Of a stretch of DNA of 64,000 nt, positions 8,781 to 17,335 are shown one piece after another. Position numbers and translations under genes: made by a program. Location: the NCBI RefSeq assembly GCF_900199215.1, contig NZ_FZQA01000002.1, positions 571,501 through 635,500 on the forward strand. The letters are read 5' to 3'. The notes below the pieces were generated by a model. It did no database searches. It was not told where the DNA came from and saw nothing but the letters and a program-made list of their open reading frames with translations. Position 1 is the stretch's first letter; every line of letters starts with the position of its first letter. The DNA comes from Amphiplicatus metriothermophilus (lineage in GTDB: Bacteria; Pseudomonadota; Alphaproteobacteria; Caulobacterales; Parvularculaceae).

Positions 8781-9398
8781 TCAACCGCGTTCAGCGCGCA
8801 CCGTTTCGGCTTCAGCGAAAGTCCATTCGACGATATCGCTCAAAAGGGCCGAAATCGCCTGATCGAACGCAGAAGCGACCTGAGCCGCCCCTTCGTCGTC
8901 AACCGCCACCGCATGTTCAAACAGGCGGGCGGCATAGACTTCTCCGCGCCTGCTCATCAACTTCGCATAAACAGACACGGTCGCGATCGGCCGGCCGCTC
9001 GTATAATCGGCATGCATCGCGCGAATATCCGTACGCAAAATGAAATCGCTCGACGGGGAGCTCGCCAGATCGCCAACGGAAAGAATGCGCCCGCTGTTCT
9101 CGAAACTCCTGACGAGCGCAATAAGGAACAAGCGCGGCGCGCGATCGGCCCACTCGCCGCCGGCGTAATACTCGATTCTTCCAGGTGCACGCGCGAGCGC
9201 GATTTTCGTTGTGTCATAAGCACGCGTCGCCGCCGGATCGTCGACGCCCAAGCTCCAGGCGACCTGCGCCTCGCCGGCCGCGGCGAACCCCGCCGACGCC
9301 AGAACATAGCGCGGCGGCGGCGGCGCGGCTTCGGGCAGCACTGAAACGCATGCGACGAGCGTAAGCGCTGCGCCGGCGACGATACACCCTCGGATCAT
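8781..9398 (-). CDS. ABC-type transport auxiliary lipoprotein (PqiC/ABC_trans_aux type)
   Basis: The 205-residue product has a lipobox (LTLVAC, Cys17), so it is a lipoprotein likely anchored in the outer membrane. The body matches the ABC_trans_aux family: a Pro-rich linker followed by 'RYVLAS', then 'ALARAPGRIEYYAGGEWADRAP' and a C-terminal 'AFDQAISALLSDIVEW'. Family members work with MCE/MlaD proteins in lipid transport across the envelope. Its ATG overlaps the stop of the MlaD-like gene by four bases (ATGA), so the two are translationally coupled. It is the last gene of the four-gene Mla-like operon. Confidence 0.85.
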   Translation of the reverse strand: MIRGCIVAGAALTLVACVSVLPEAAPPPPRYVLASAGFAAAGEAQVAWSLGVDDPAATRAYDTTKIALARAPGRIEYYAGGEWADRAPRLFLIALVRSFENSGRILSVGDLASSPSSDFILRTDIRAMHADYTSGRPIATVSVYAKLMSRRGEVYAARLFEHAVAVDDEGAAQVASAFDQAISALLSDIVEWTFAEAETVRAERG

Positions 9399-10312
9399 GG
9401 CTCAACCTCATATCGCGGGGCGGACTCTCCGAGAAGGTAGCCGCGCGGGTCGCGGTCGATCTCGCGGAGGACATGATCGAGAGAACGCATCAGCCTGCGC
9501 GCCTCGACCACGGCCGGACCGACTTGGGCGAGGCCTTCCTCCGTAAAGGCCGAAAGCGGCGCGCGATTCTCCTCAACCACGACGCGCAGCTCGTCGGCGA
9601 GCGTCCTTATGGACGCCATCGCCTCGCGCGTTTCTGCAAGCGTCGCGGGCGCGTCATTTCCAATTAGCTTTTCTATTTCGTCGGCCGCTCGGCGAAGCCT
9701 GTCGCTCGCTTCGGCCATGTCCTCCATCATCGCGGCGAAGTTGGCGATCGATTCGCCTATCTTGTCTTCCTGCTTGGCGAGAACCCCGGTGAAAACATCG
9801 ATGTTTCCGATAATTCGACTGAAGGCTTCGATGTTATCCTCCGCTAGCAGAAGGTTTATGGCGGCGACGATGTCGCTGCTGCCTTCGATTATTGCGGCGA
9901 AACCGGAAGCGTCCGCCCTGATGCGAGGAATCCCGCGCTGGACATCCTTGAGAAGCGGCGCGTCTGGACTCCCGCCGACGAGCTGAATCACCGCGAGTCC
10001 CGTGAACCCAACCAATTCCAGTTCGGCCCGCGTATCCGTTTTCACAGGCGTATCGTTGTCCACTCTGATGCGCGCGACGACGATCGAAGGATCGTCCGGA
10101 TCGATGTTGAGTTCGCGAACCTCGCCTTTTTGAATGCCGTTGAACCGCACCGCGGCGCCGACCGAAAGCCCAGAGACGCGATCCGTGAAAATGACATCGT
10201 ACTCGTCGAACTCGCGCTGGGTCTGTCCGAGCCACAGAATGAATAGAAACGCGAGCGCCACCGCGCTCAGCACGAAAGCGCCGATCAAAACGTAATGCGC
10301 CCGAGTCTCCAT
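9395..10312 (-). CDS. MlaD/MCE family substrate-binding protein
   Basis: The start is the ATG at 10312 (305 aa), just before a single N-terminal transmembrane helix (about residues 8-28). The MCE domain follows: 'VSGLSVGAAVRFNGIQKGEV' and 'TDTRAELELVGFTGLAVIQLVGG' are the family hallmarks. The remainder is helical (about 150-290) and should form the coiled tube seen in MCE proteins. It is periplasmic and inner-membrane anchored, and would carry phospholipids between the permease complex and the outer-membrane lipoprotein. It follows the ATPase gene with a 4-base gap and overlaps the lipoprotein gene. Confidence 0.92.
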   Translation of the reverse strand: METRAHYVLIGAFVLSAVALAFLFILWLGQTQREFDEYDVIFTDRVSGLSVGAAVRFNGIQKGEVRELNIDPDDPSIVVARIRVDNDTPVKTDTRAELELVGFTGLAVIQLVGGSPDAPLLKDVQRGIPRIRADASGFAAIIEGSSDIVAAINLLLAEDNIEAFSRIIGNIDVFTGVLAKQEDKIGESIANFAAMMEDMAEASDRLRRAADEIEKLIGNDAPATLAETREAMASIRTLADELRVVVEENRAPLSAFTEEGLAQVGPAVVEARRLMRSLDHVLREIDRDPRGYLLGESAPRYEVEP

Positions 10313-10316
10313 CCGC

Positions 10317-11135
10317 TCACTGCGCCTCTTGTCTCGCCGCGTCCGCGCCGACGCCCTTAGAAGCCAGCGCCGCCCGGCCCCGCACGCCCCCGAAATACTC
10401 CTGGATCCACGGATGCGGATTGGCGCGCACCTCACATATCGACCCGCATGCGATCACCCGTTTCTCCGCCAGCACTGCGACGCGGTCGCAGGCTGCGTGA
10501 AGCGTATCGAGGTCATGCGTAACCATAAACACGGTTAACCCTAAGGATCTCTTTAGATTTACGATCAGCTCGTCGAACTTCGCAGCGCCGATCGGGTCGA
10601 GCCCCGCCGTCGGTTCGTCCAGAAACAGAAGCTCGGGATCGAGCGCCAGCGCCCGGGCGAGCGCGGCGCGCTTCTGCATCCCTCCCGACAACTCCGCCGG
10701 ATATTTCGCGCCGGCGTCCGCCGGCAAGCCGGCCATGGAGATCTTCATCGCAGCGATGTCGACCGCGAGCGCCCGCGGCGGATGCAGATGCTCCATGATC
10801 GGCGCCATGACGTTCTGGGCGACCGTCAGGGACGAGAACAGCGCGCCGGCCTGAAACAATACGCCCCAACGTCGTTCGACGCCGAGTCTGGTCTCCTCAT
10901 CAGCTTCAAGATAATCCACGCCAAAGACCCGGATCGAGCCGGCGCTCGGACGCTTCAGGCCGATGATGGCGCGCATCAGCACGGACTTTCCGGTTCCGGA
11001 GCCTCCCACGACCCCGAGTATTTCGCCCTGATGAACGTCCAGATCGAGATTCTCGTGGATGACCGTATCGCCGAACTGGGTCTTGAGCCCGCGAACCTCG
11101 ATCACCTTTTCCGTATGGGAACCGTTCTCCGTCAA
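10317..11135 (-). CDS. ABC transporter ATP-binding protein (MlaF-like)
   Basis: Walker A GGSGTGKS, signature LSGGMQKR, Walker B LLFLDEPTAGLDP and the switch His in MVTHD are all present, so the ATPase should be active. The start chosen is the TTG at 11135 (272 aa), overlapping the permease stop by three bases (TTGA), with GGAG eight bases upstream. Without that start, a GTG just before IEVRGLK is the next option. It powers the Mla-like lipid transporter together with the STAS-permease and MlaD-like proteins encoded on either side. Confidence 0.92.
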   Translation of the reverse strand: MTENGSHTEKVIEVRGLKTQFGDTVIHENLDLDVHQGEILGVVGGSGTGKSVLMRAIIGLKRPSAGSIRVFGVDYLEADEETRLGVERRWGVLFQAGALFSSLTVAQNVMAPIMEHLHPPRALAVDIAAMKISMAGLPADAGAKYPAELSGGMQKRAALARALALDPELLFLDEPTAGLDPIGAAKFDELIVNLKRSLGLTVFMVTHDLDTLHAACDRVAVLAEKRVIACGSICEVRANPHPWIQEYFGGVRGRAALASKGVGADAARQEAQ

Positions 11136-12268
11136 AAGTCGATCTCCAGAAAAAACATAGCGAAAAACGCGTCCAGCAGGATGACTAGAAACAACGCCTG
11201 GACGACAGACAGCGTGACGCGCTGGCCGAGAGATTCGGCGCTGCCCTTGACCTCCGTGCCCTGAAAACAACCGATGATGGCGATGGCGAAGGCGAAGAAA
11301 GGCGCCTTGATGATTCCGGCCCAGAAATTCGACATCACGATCGTCTCCTGCATGCGGGTGATGAAAAGAACGGGCGAGATTCCCAACGAACTCCACGCCA
11401 CCAATCCGCCGCCGATAAGACCGAGCATAGCGGCCAGAAAAGCAAGCGCCGGCAGCATGATGACGAGCGCGAACAGGCGCGGCAGGACGAGCACCTCCAT
11501 CGGATCGAGACCAAGAACCCGCAGGGCGTCGATCTCTTCGCGTATTTTCATCGTGCCGATCTGAGCGGTGAACGCGCTGCCGGACCGGCCGGCGATAAGG
11601 ATCGCCGCCAGCAGCACGCCGAATTCGCGCAGAACCGAGATGCCGACGAGTTCGACGGTGAATATCTCCGCTCCGAACTGGCGCAGAATTTTTGCGCCCA
11701 TGAACGCCACCACCGCGCCGATGAGAAACGACATAAGGCCGATGATAGGCACCGCGTTCAGGCCGGCCTCCTCCATGTGATAGACCACCGACGTCCAACG
11801 GATGCGGGAAGGATTAGCCATCACGCGCGCGGCGCTCGAGAGGGCGAAACCAACAAAGCTCAGAACTTCGAGCGAGGCGAAATAGGCTTCCACCGCGCCC
11901 TGGCCTAGCCGGTTGAGCATTGCGACGAAAGCGTTCCCGCGCGCCGGTTCGACCGGACAGGGAACGATATGTTCGCCAACCTGCTCAAGCAGCGCCGCAT
12001 GGGGCGGGGCCGCGCCGATGATTCGCGAACGCTCGCCGCGAGTCTGACAGGCCCGAAGCACGCGCTGCAGGACCATTGCGCCCGCGGTATCCATCCGTTC
12101 GACCGCCGAGACGTCGATCAGAAGATCGCGTCCCATCGAATCGTCTTCGAAATCGCGCAACGCCCCATCGATCTGGCCAAGGTTGGGCGCGCGCCAATCG
12201 CCCTTGGCGACTAGCTTGAGCAGATCGCCCTCGATATCGATGTCGAACAGCGTCTGAACAGCCGACAT
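11132..12268 (-). CDS. MlaE family ABC permease with N-terminal STAS domain
   Basis: The 378-residue product has an N-terminal STAS-like domain (about 1-105, with 'LLIDVSAVERMDTAGAMVLQRVL') fused to an MlaE permease (about 110-378). The permease carries the family motif region 'FGAEIFTVELVGISVLREFGVLLAAILIAGRSGSAFTAQIGTMK' (split here as successive segments) and about five to six hydrophobic helices. In E. coli the STAS partner MlaB is a separate protein, so this is the fused arrangement known in many alphaproteobacteria. It is the first gene of the operon; the ATPase start overlaps its stop. Confidence 0.93.
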   Translation of the reverse strand: MSAVQTLFDIDIEGDLLKLVAKGDWRAPNLGQIDGALRDFEDDSMGRDLLIDVSAVERMDTAGAMVLQRVLRACQTRGERSRIIGAAPPHAALLEQVGEHIVPCPVEPARGNAFVAMLNRLGQGAVEAYFASLEVLSFVGFALSSAARVMANPSRIRWTSVVYHMEEAGLNAVPIIGLMSFLIGAVVAFMGAKILRQFGAEIFTVELVGISVLREFGVLLAAILIAGRSGSAFTAQIGTMKIREEIDALRVLGLDPMEVLVLPRLFALVIMLPALAFLAAMLGLIGGGLVAWSSLGISPVLFITRMQETIVMSNFWAGIIKAPFFAFAIAIIGCFQGTEVKGSAESLGQRVTLSVVQALFLVILLDAFFAMFFLEIDF

Positions 12269-12438
12269 GAGGCGCCCTCCCTAGCAGGCGTCGCGACGGC
12301 GGCGCCCGGATTGCATTGGTAAGCCTTAACCTAGGATACTAAAATCATCCTGAAGGCGCGTTGCGCCGAACGCGCTGCGACGACTCGGGTATAGGTTCGC
12401 CGAGGCGGCCGGCGTTGGGGCCGAGGGAGCGGGACGAC

Positions 12439-14682
12439 GTGGCGATAAATATGTTTGCGGCGCGGTTTCGCTGGCTCACGGCCCTGCCGCTTTTGTTCGT
12501 GATTCTCGCGCTCGCCGTGATCGCCGTAGGGACTTTGTCCGGCGCGCATTCTCCGAAGGCCGCTACACGAGAGAAATTATTTGATTTTTATCAGAGGGTT
12601 ATCCCATCTTCTTCAAGTACGCCACAGCCTTTTCACATTATAACGATAGACCGGGAGAGCCTAGATCGGATCGGTCCCTGGCCCTGGCCGAGAACCATCC
12701 TCGCCGATCTTGTCGATAAAGCCAGCGCCGCCGGCGCGCGCGGCGTTCTTCTGGTCGAGCCGGTCGACGCGCCGGATCCGCTTTCGCCGGAGACCATTGG
12801 CGATTTCTGGCTCGGCGGTACCCGCGACGAGGAACTCGCCCGCCAGCTCGCATTGCTGCCGAGCACGGATGCTGCGCTGGCCGCAGCCTTGACGCGAACC
12901 CGCGGGGCGGCGGCGATCGCTGAGAGCGCTAGCGCCGAGGCGTTGGGCGCGCAGCGCGCCGATATGCGGGGGGTCGAATGGCTCAGGCTGAAAGGAGGGG
13001 ACGGCGATTATCTCGCCCTCCCCGGCGCGCGCCCGCGTTTTGAGATCAACGACGTTCTTGCAAGATCGACTCGCCTTGCAATTGCTGCGCTGGAGCCTGA
13101 CGGCGACGGCGTGCTCCGGCGCGTCACGCTTCTCTGGTCGCGCGCCGGACGCCCTGCGCCGTCGCTGGCTCTCCAAGCCGCCCTGATCGCCAGCGACGCG
13201 GATACGGCGACGGTAATAGCCGATCCTTCCGCCGTGGCCCTGACGGGGAGACTCCCGCGCATGTTGGAGATTTCCGGCCGCACGCTTCCTCTAGGACCGG
13301 ACGCCGCGCTGCGCCTTTATCCTTCGCGTCAGACGCACGCGCCCGAAACGCCGGCCTGGCGCCTGCTCGAACCCGCCGCTTCCAACGCGCAGCTTCGTGG
13401 CGCGGTGGTGCTCATCGGCCTGGACGTCGCGCAGGGCGCAGCCGTCAAAACCCCGCGCGGAACGCTGTCGCGTGCCCAGGCGCACGCGATGATCGCGCGT
13501 CAGATCGTCAGCGGCAAGGGCCTCACACGACCCCGTTGGGCGGGATATGTCGAAGCGGTCGCCGTGATGCTTCTCGGGGCGGCGGCGATCATGTGGTCGC
13601 AGCGCTTCGACTTCTGGAAGGCCGTAGGCGTGGCCGCCTTGTGCTCGCTAGTTCTCCTCGCCGCCTCGGTCGCGGCGTTCGTTTTCGCCGACATGCTGCT
13701 CAATCCGCTACCGCCCGCGCTCGCCCTGTTCCTCGGCGCATTCTCTGTGGCGGGAGGTCGCTCCCTTGGCGTCGTCTTGCGCGACGACACCGTACGCGGA
13801 TCGTTTCACGACTCCTTGCCCGAACCGACCATGAAGAGGCTGCGGGAGGAAGGCGCTGCGGAAATCCTCGACGGAGACCATCGCCCGATAACCGTGCTCG
13901 CCTGCGAACTGAAACTGGCGGATGACGATATGGCCAAGCTCGCGGCGACGCCAGACGACGCCACCAAACTCATCGCCGCGGCCTGCGAGGATCTGCGCAA
14001 GACCATCATCGAGACGGGCGGCGCGGTCGAACAAGCTCAGGGCGGGAAACTGTTCGCCTATTTCAACGCCCCGCTGCAGAACGCCGACCATATTGAAGCG
14101 GCCTGCGCCAGCGCGTTGCGCCTCATCGAAAGCATGGACAAGGTCAACGCAGAGCTCGAAGCGTCATCGCGCAGCCGGGACGTGCAGGTGCACTTAGCTA
14201 TCGGCATCGCCTCAGGCAATTGCTTTGTCGGCCCGATGGGACACGGTCGACGCAACCGTTATTCGGCGATCGGGCCTGCAGTCAATTCCGCCGCGTTTTT
14301 GCGCAGCCAAGCCGAGGTCTATGGCCCAGCCATCATCTGCGACGAGACAGTCTACCGCAAGTCGCACCATCATTTCGCGTTTCTGGAACTCGATCGTCTG
14401 AAAACGAATTTCTGGGAGAAGCCCATGAGCGTCTATGCGCTCGTCGGCAATCCGTTCATCAAGTCGAGCAAGAGCTACCGCACGCTCGAGGAAAACCATC
14501 GCAAGCTGCTCGCCGCCTATCGCGCGGGCGACTGGGCGACAGCGCGCGCCATGCACGCAAAAGTCAAGGAATCTCCAGGCTCGAACATCGCTCTGTTTGA
14601 CATTTACGAAGAACGCATCCGAAAGATGGCCGAGGAAGGCGCGCCAGCCGACTGGGACGGCGCGCACCGGGCGCATGTCTGA
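12439..14682 (+). CDS. CHASE2 domain protein with a degenerate class III nucleotide cyclase-like domain
   Basis: The GTG at 12439 (747 aa) is preferred; it follows GAGGGAG and leads straight into an N-terminal transmembrane helix. A CHASE2-type extracytoplasmic domain (about 55-360, with 'HIITIDRESLDRIGPWPWPR') is followed by two or three transmembrane helices (about 368-440) and a cyclase homology domain (about 480-665). The cyclase domain departs from the catalytic consensus: first metal Asp is Glu (VLACE), second metal Asp is Gly (QGGKLFAYF), the substrate Asp is Pro and the transition-state Arg is Phe (AIGPAVNSAAFLR); only the Asn of that pair remains. It therefore looks like a sensor whose output domain is not a standard cyclase. 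The following gene is an MFS pseudogene on the opposite strand. Confidence 0.85.
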   Translation: MAINMFAARFRWLTALPLLFVILALAVIAVGTLSGAHSPKAATREKLFDFYQRVIPSSSSTPQPFHIITIDRESLDRIGPWPWPRTILADLVDKASAAGARGVLLVEPVDAPDPLSPETIGDFWLGGTRDEELARQLALLPSTDAALAAALTRTRGAAAIAESASAEALGAQRADMRGVEWLRLKGGDGDYLALPGARPRFEINDVLARSTRLAIAALEPDGDGVLRRVTLLWSRAGRPAPSLALQAALIASDADTATVIADPSAVALTGRLPRMLEISGRTLPLGPDAALRLYPSRQTHAPETPAWRLLEPAASNAQLRGAVVLIGLDVAQGAAVKTPRGTLSRAQAHAMIARQIVSGKGLTRPRWAGYVEAVAVMLLGAAAIMWSQRFDFWKAVGVAALCSLVLLAASVAAFVFADMLLNPLPPALALFLGAFSVAGGRSLGVVLRDDTVRGSFHDSLPEPTMKRLREEGAAEILDGDHRPITVLACELKLADDDMAKLAATPDDATKLIAAACEDLRKTIIETGGAVEQAQGGKLFAYFNAPLQNADHIEAACASALRLIESMDKVNAELEASSRSRDVQVHLAIGIASGNCFVGPMGHGRRNRYSAIGPAVNSAAFLRSQAEVYGPAIICDETVYRKSHHHFAFLELDRLKTNFWEKPMSVYALVGNPFIKSSKSYRTLEENHRKLLAAYRAGDWATARAMHAKVKESPGSNIALFDIYEERIRKMAEEGAPADWDGAHRAHV

Positions 14683-14685
14683 AAC

Positions 14686-15353
14686 TCAGTCGAACAGCTT
14701 TTCGCCGCGCCACATACGCGACAACAGCAACGCAAGCGACAGCCCTGCGCCCGCGATTCCCGCCATCGCGACATAAGCGGCGGACGCGCCGTAGCCGGCG
14801 AAGATATAGCCCGCGATTACCGTCGCCAAGCCGGTCAACGCGCCCACCCCTGTCGTCGAATGAAGCGTCATCGCCGTGTTTACGAGGCGTCTCGGTATCG
14901 CCCGGTCGACAAACTCTATCGTTCCTACATAGGTCGCGCCGAAGGTCAGCGCGTGCAGGGACTGCACGCAGAAAAGCAGCGGCAGAGCCGGCTCTGCAGC
15001 CGTCAGAAGCCAGCGGAAGACCGCGCCGCCGACGCCGAACGCGATAAGATGGTGACGCCGGCCACGATCGCAGGCTTGAATGTGGAGACCGCCAGAAGAG
15101 CAGCCCCCGACGCAAACAGAAAGGCGATGAGCCGCAAGACGCGTCGTTCATCGGCCTGCCCATCCGCCCAGAAAGCGACCGGCGGTCGGAGAGCGAGCCT
15201 CAACGCCAGCGCCGCTCCCGTAACAAGGCCGATTTCCTGCGGAGAGAAGCCGCGCAAGACCAGCCATCCTGACAGAAAGGGCAGCTGCACGCCCAACAGG
15301 ATGAACTTGCCGCTATAAAACGCCGCGTAGGAGATTTGCGTCCGGCTGCGCAT
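14686..15353 (-). pseudogene. MFS transporter (MFS_1-like) pseudogene, central part deleted and frame shifted
   Basis: Reading starts well at the ATG at 15353 with 'SYAAFYSGKFILLGVQLPF', covering the first four helices. Around 15045-15075 the frame changes: the upstream frame runs into unrelated sequence, while the frame two bases on reads 'RRHHLIAFGVGGAVFRWLL' and then 'LHALTFGATYVGTIEF' through to the normal C-terminus. Together the two parts give about 220 residues, while family members have about 380-400, so roughly five helices are missing at the junction. The simplest history is one internal deletion that also shifted the frame. No intact product is expected. It abuts the cyclase-like gene, whose stop lies three bases away. 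Confidence 0.8.
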
Positions 15354-15521
15354 GCCTCGCCGATCAAAGCTGATATGGGGCCGACGCTCTGCGTCTATGC
15401 AGAAATCATAACTAAAGAAAACAGAGCGCCCCCACCGGCCGGCGCGCCTGATCTGGCGGCGCGGTCCCGCCATTCAACTGCGTAGGAGGAGCGTTAGAGG
15501 AGTGTTACGGCGGATAACACC

Positions 15522-16181
15522 TTAGAATGAGCCGCCGAATCCGTCAGGACGCAGATCGTGTCCTGCATAGGTCGATGTGCGATCTTGGGCGACAGCTTCG
15601 GCCAGCCTATCAGCTGCGACTCCAACCTCCGCGATCGCCGCGTTGAAGGCGCCTTTCACCGTATGAACGGTTTCCGCATCCACCGCGTCGTTTTCGCTCG
15701 ACAGCATTTTGAGAGCGGCGACATATATGTCGCGAGCCTCGCGCAGCTCGCCGATCGCCGCCTCGACGACAGAAACGTCAGAAACTGTAGGGCGGATGGA
15801 GTCCGCCGCCGCCGCCGCCGCGAAAGCCAATCCGCGCGCCGCTTCGAGGTGCGCCTGCGCGTCAGAGATGACCTGGGCCAATCGCGCGTCCGTATTGTTA
15901 GCCAAACTGGAAAGATAAATTTCGACCGCTTGGCTTTGCGTCATGCGATCGCTGCTGACCACCCCGACGCTCAGAATCTCGACCAAAGACGCTCGCTCGG
16001 GTTTGGGCCATTTGACGCGCCCGACCGCGGCGGCGGCCTCCACAAGCGCAGTTCGTTCGACGGCGGCTTCACGTCGCGCGACCGCGCTTTCGCTGGAGAT
16101 AACCGTTGCGCAACCTGAAGCTGAAATCAACACGGCCGCCGCCCCCAACGCCAAGCGGCCGTTACGCCACACGCCCCTCAT
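15522..16181 (-). CDS. Putative lipoprotein of unknown function
   Basis: The 219-residue product has a signal sequence ending in a lipobox (ISASGC, Cys24). The mature part is predicted all-helical and Ala-rich, with long segments such as 'VISDAQAHLEAARGLAFAAAAAADSI' type repeats of heptads (about 100-200), suggesting a coiled-coil or helical bundle. It ends in a Gly-rich tail (DGFGGSF). I do not recognise a family. It is divergent from the prolyl aminopeptidase gene with about 120 bases between the starts. Confidence 0.65.
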   Translation of the reverse strand: MRGVWRNGRLALGAAAVLISASGCATVISSESAVARREAAVERTALVEAAAAVGRVKWPKPERASLVEILSVGVVSSDRMTQSQAVEIYLSSLANNTDARLAQVISDAQAHLEAARGLAFAAAAAADSIRPTVSDVSVVEAAIGELREARDIYVAALKMLSSENDAVDAETVHTVKGAFNAAIAEVGVAADRLAEAVAQDRTSTYAGHDLRPDGFGGSF

Positions 16182-16300
16182 CGGCGCCCCGCTCCTCTCT
16201 AGAACCTTCCGCGGCGCCCATCCGCGCAGAGGTCCTTGATTACCTGACCAACCCCCTGTTTAACGGATAGCACGCTCAGCCGCCCAGTGTCAGTAAGGAA

Positions 16301-17257
16301 ATGATAGAACGCCTTAATTTGTATCCGCCAATTGAACCTTTCGAGACGGGTTTCCTGAAAGTCTCCGACCTTCATGAGATCTACTACGAGGTTTCCGGCG
16401 CGCCCGACGGCAAGCCCGTGGTCGTATGCCATGGCGGGCCGGGGGGCGGGTCGACGCCGTCGATGCGCCGATATTTCGACCCGAGGATCTACAGGATCGT
16501 GGTCTTCGACCAGCGCGGCTGCGGCCGCTCCACGCCGCGTGCGGAGCTGCGGGAGAACACGACCTGGCATCTGGTCGAGGATATGGAGAAACTGCGCGAG
16601 CGCCTGGGGATCCAGCGCTGGCAGGTGTTCGGCGGCTCCTGGGGCTCGACCCTGGCGCTGTCTTACGCCCAGACGCACCCCGAAAGAGTGACCGAACTGG
16701 TGCTGCGCGGGATCTTCACGCTGCGCCGGGACGAGTTACGCTGGTTCTATCAGGAAGGCGCGAACTGGCTTTATCCCGACGCGTGGGAAGACTTTCTGCG
16801 GCCGATCCCAGAAGATGAGCGAAGCGACCTCATCGCCGCCTATTACCGGCGCCTGACTGGAGATGACGAAGCGGCGAGACTGGCCGCCGCCAAAGCGTGG
16901 AGCGTATGGGAAGGCGGCACAGTATCCCTGTTTCCCTCCGCAGAGCGCATCGCCAGCTTCGGCGGCGACGACTTCGCCCTCGCCTTCGCGCGGATCGAGT
17001 GCCACTACTTTATCAATGGCGGCTTTTTCGAGCGTGATGACCAGATCATCGCGAATATCGGGAGCGTGCGCGACACCCCGGCCGTCATCGTGCAGGGCAG
17101 ATACGACGTGGTAACGCCCATGAAAACTGCCTGGGAACTCCACAAGGCCTGGCCGGAGGCGGAATTCGTCCTCGTGCAGGACGCCGGCCACGCCGCCAGC
17201 GAGCCTGGCATAATCGACGCGCTTGTGCGCGCCACGAACAGGTTCGGCGCGCGCTGA
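16301..17257 (+). CDS. pip: Prolyl aminopeptidase
   Basis: This alpha/beta hydrolase of 318 residues belongs to peptidase family S33 and releases N-terminal proline from peptides. The oxyanion motif HGGPGGGSTP (44-53), the nucleophile elbow GGSWGSTLAL (Ser113), and the C-terminal catalytic region 'VQGRYDVVTP' (Asp) and 'QDAGHAA' (His) are all present. Length matches bacterial Pip. The ATG at 16301 follows a TAAGGAA ribosome binding site. It is cytoplasmic. A strong bidirectional terminator separates it from the convergent sodium symporter gene. Confidence 0.95.
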   Translation: MIERLNLYPPIEPFETGFLKVSDLHEIYYEVSGAPDGKPVVVCHGGPGGGSTPSMRRYFDPRIYRIVVFDQRGCGRSTPRAELRENTTWHLVEDMEKLRERLGIQRWQVFGGSWGSTLALSYAQTHPERVTELVLRGIFTLRRDELRWFYQEGANWLYPDAWEDFLRPIPEDERSDLIAAYYRRLTGDDEAARLAAAKAWSVWEGGTVSLFPSAERIASFGGDDFALAFARIECHYFINGGFFERDDQIIANIGSVRDTPAVIVQGRYDVVTPMKTAWELHKAWPEAEFVLVQDAGHAASEPGIIDALVRATNRFGAR

Positions 17258-17280
17258 ACCGCCCTTGCTGTCGGCGGCTC

Positions 17281-17311
17281 AAAAAAGGCGGGGCCGCAAT
17301 CCCGCCTTTTT
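17281..17311. terminator. Bidirectional rho-independent terminator
   Basis: AAAAAGGCGGG (17282-17292) pairs with CCCGCCTTTTT (17301-17311) around an 8-base loop. The A-run and T-run flank the stem on opposite sides, so it works for both the prolyl aminopeptidase gene (+) and the sodium symporter gene (-). Confidence 0.92.
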
Positions 17312-17335
17312 GATGATCCGGGCATTTTGCGGCGG

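Noticed and set aside
10317-11798. A 493-codon minus-strand frame over the ABC ATPase gene
   Set aside because: The first 221 codons are out of frame with the MlaE permease that occupies that DNA; the ATPase starts at the TTG at 11135.
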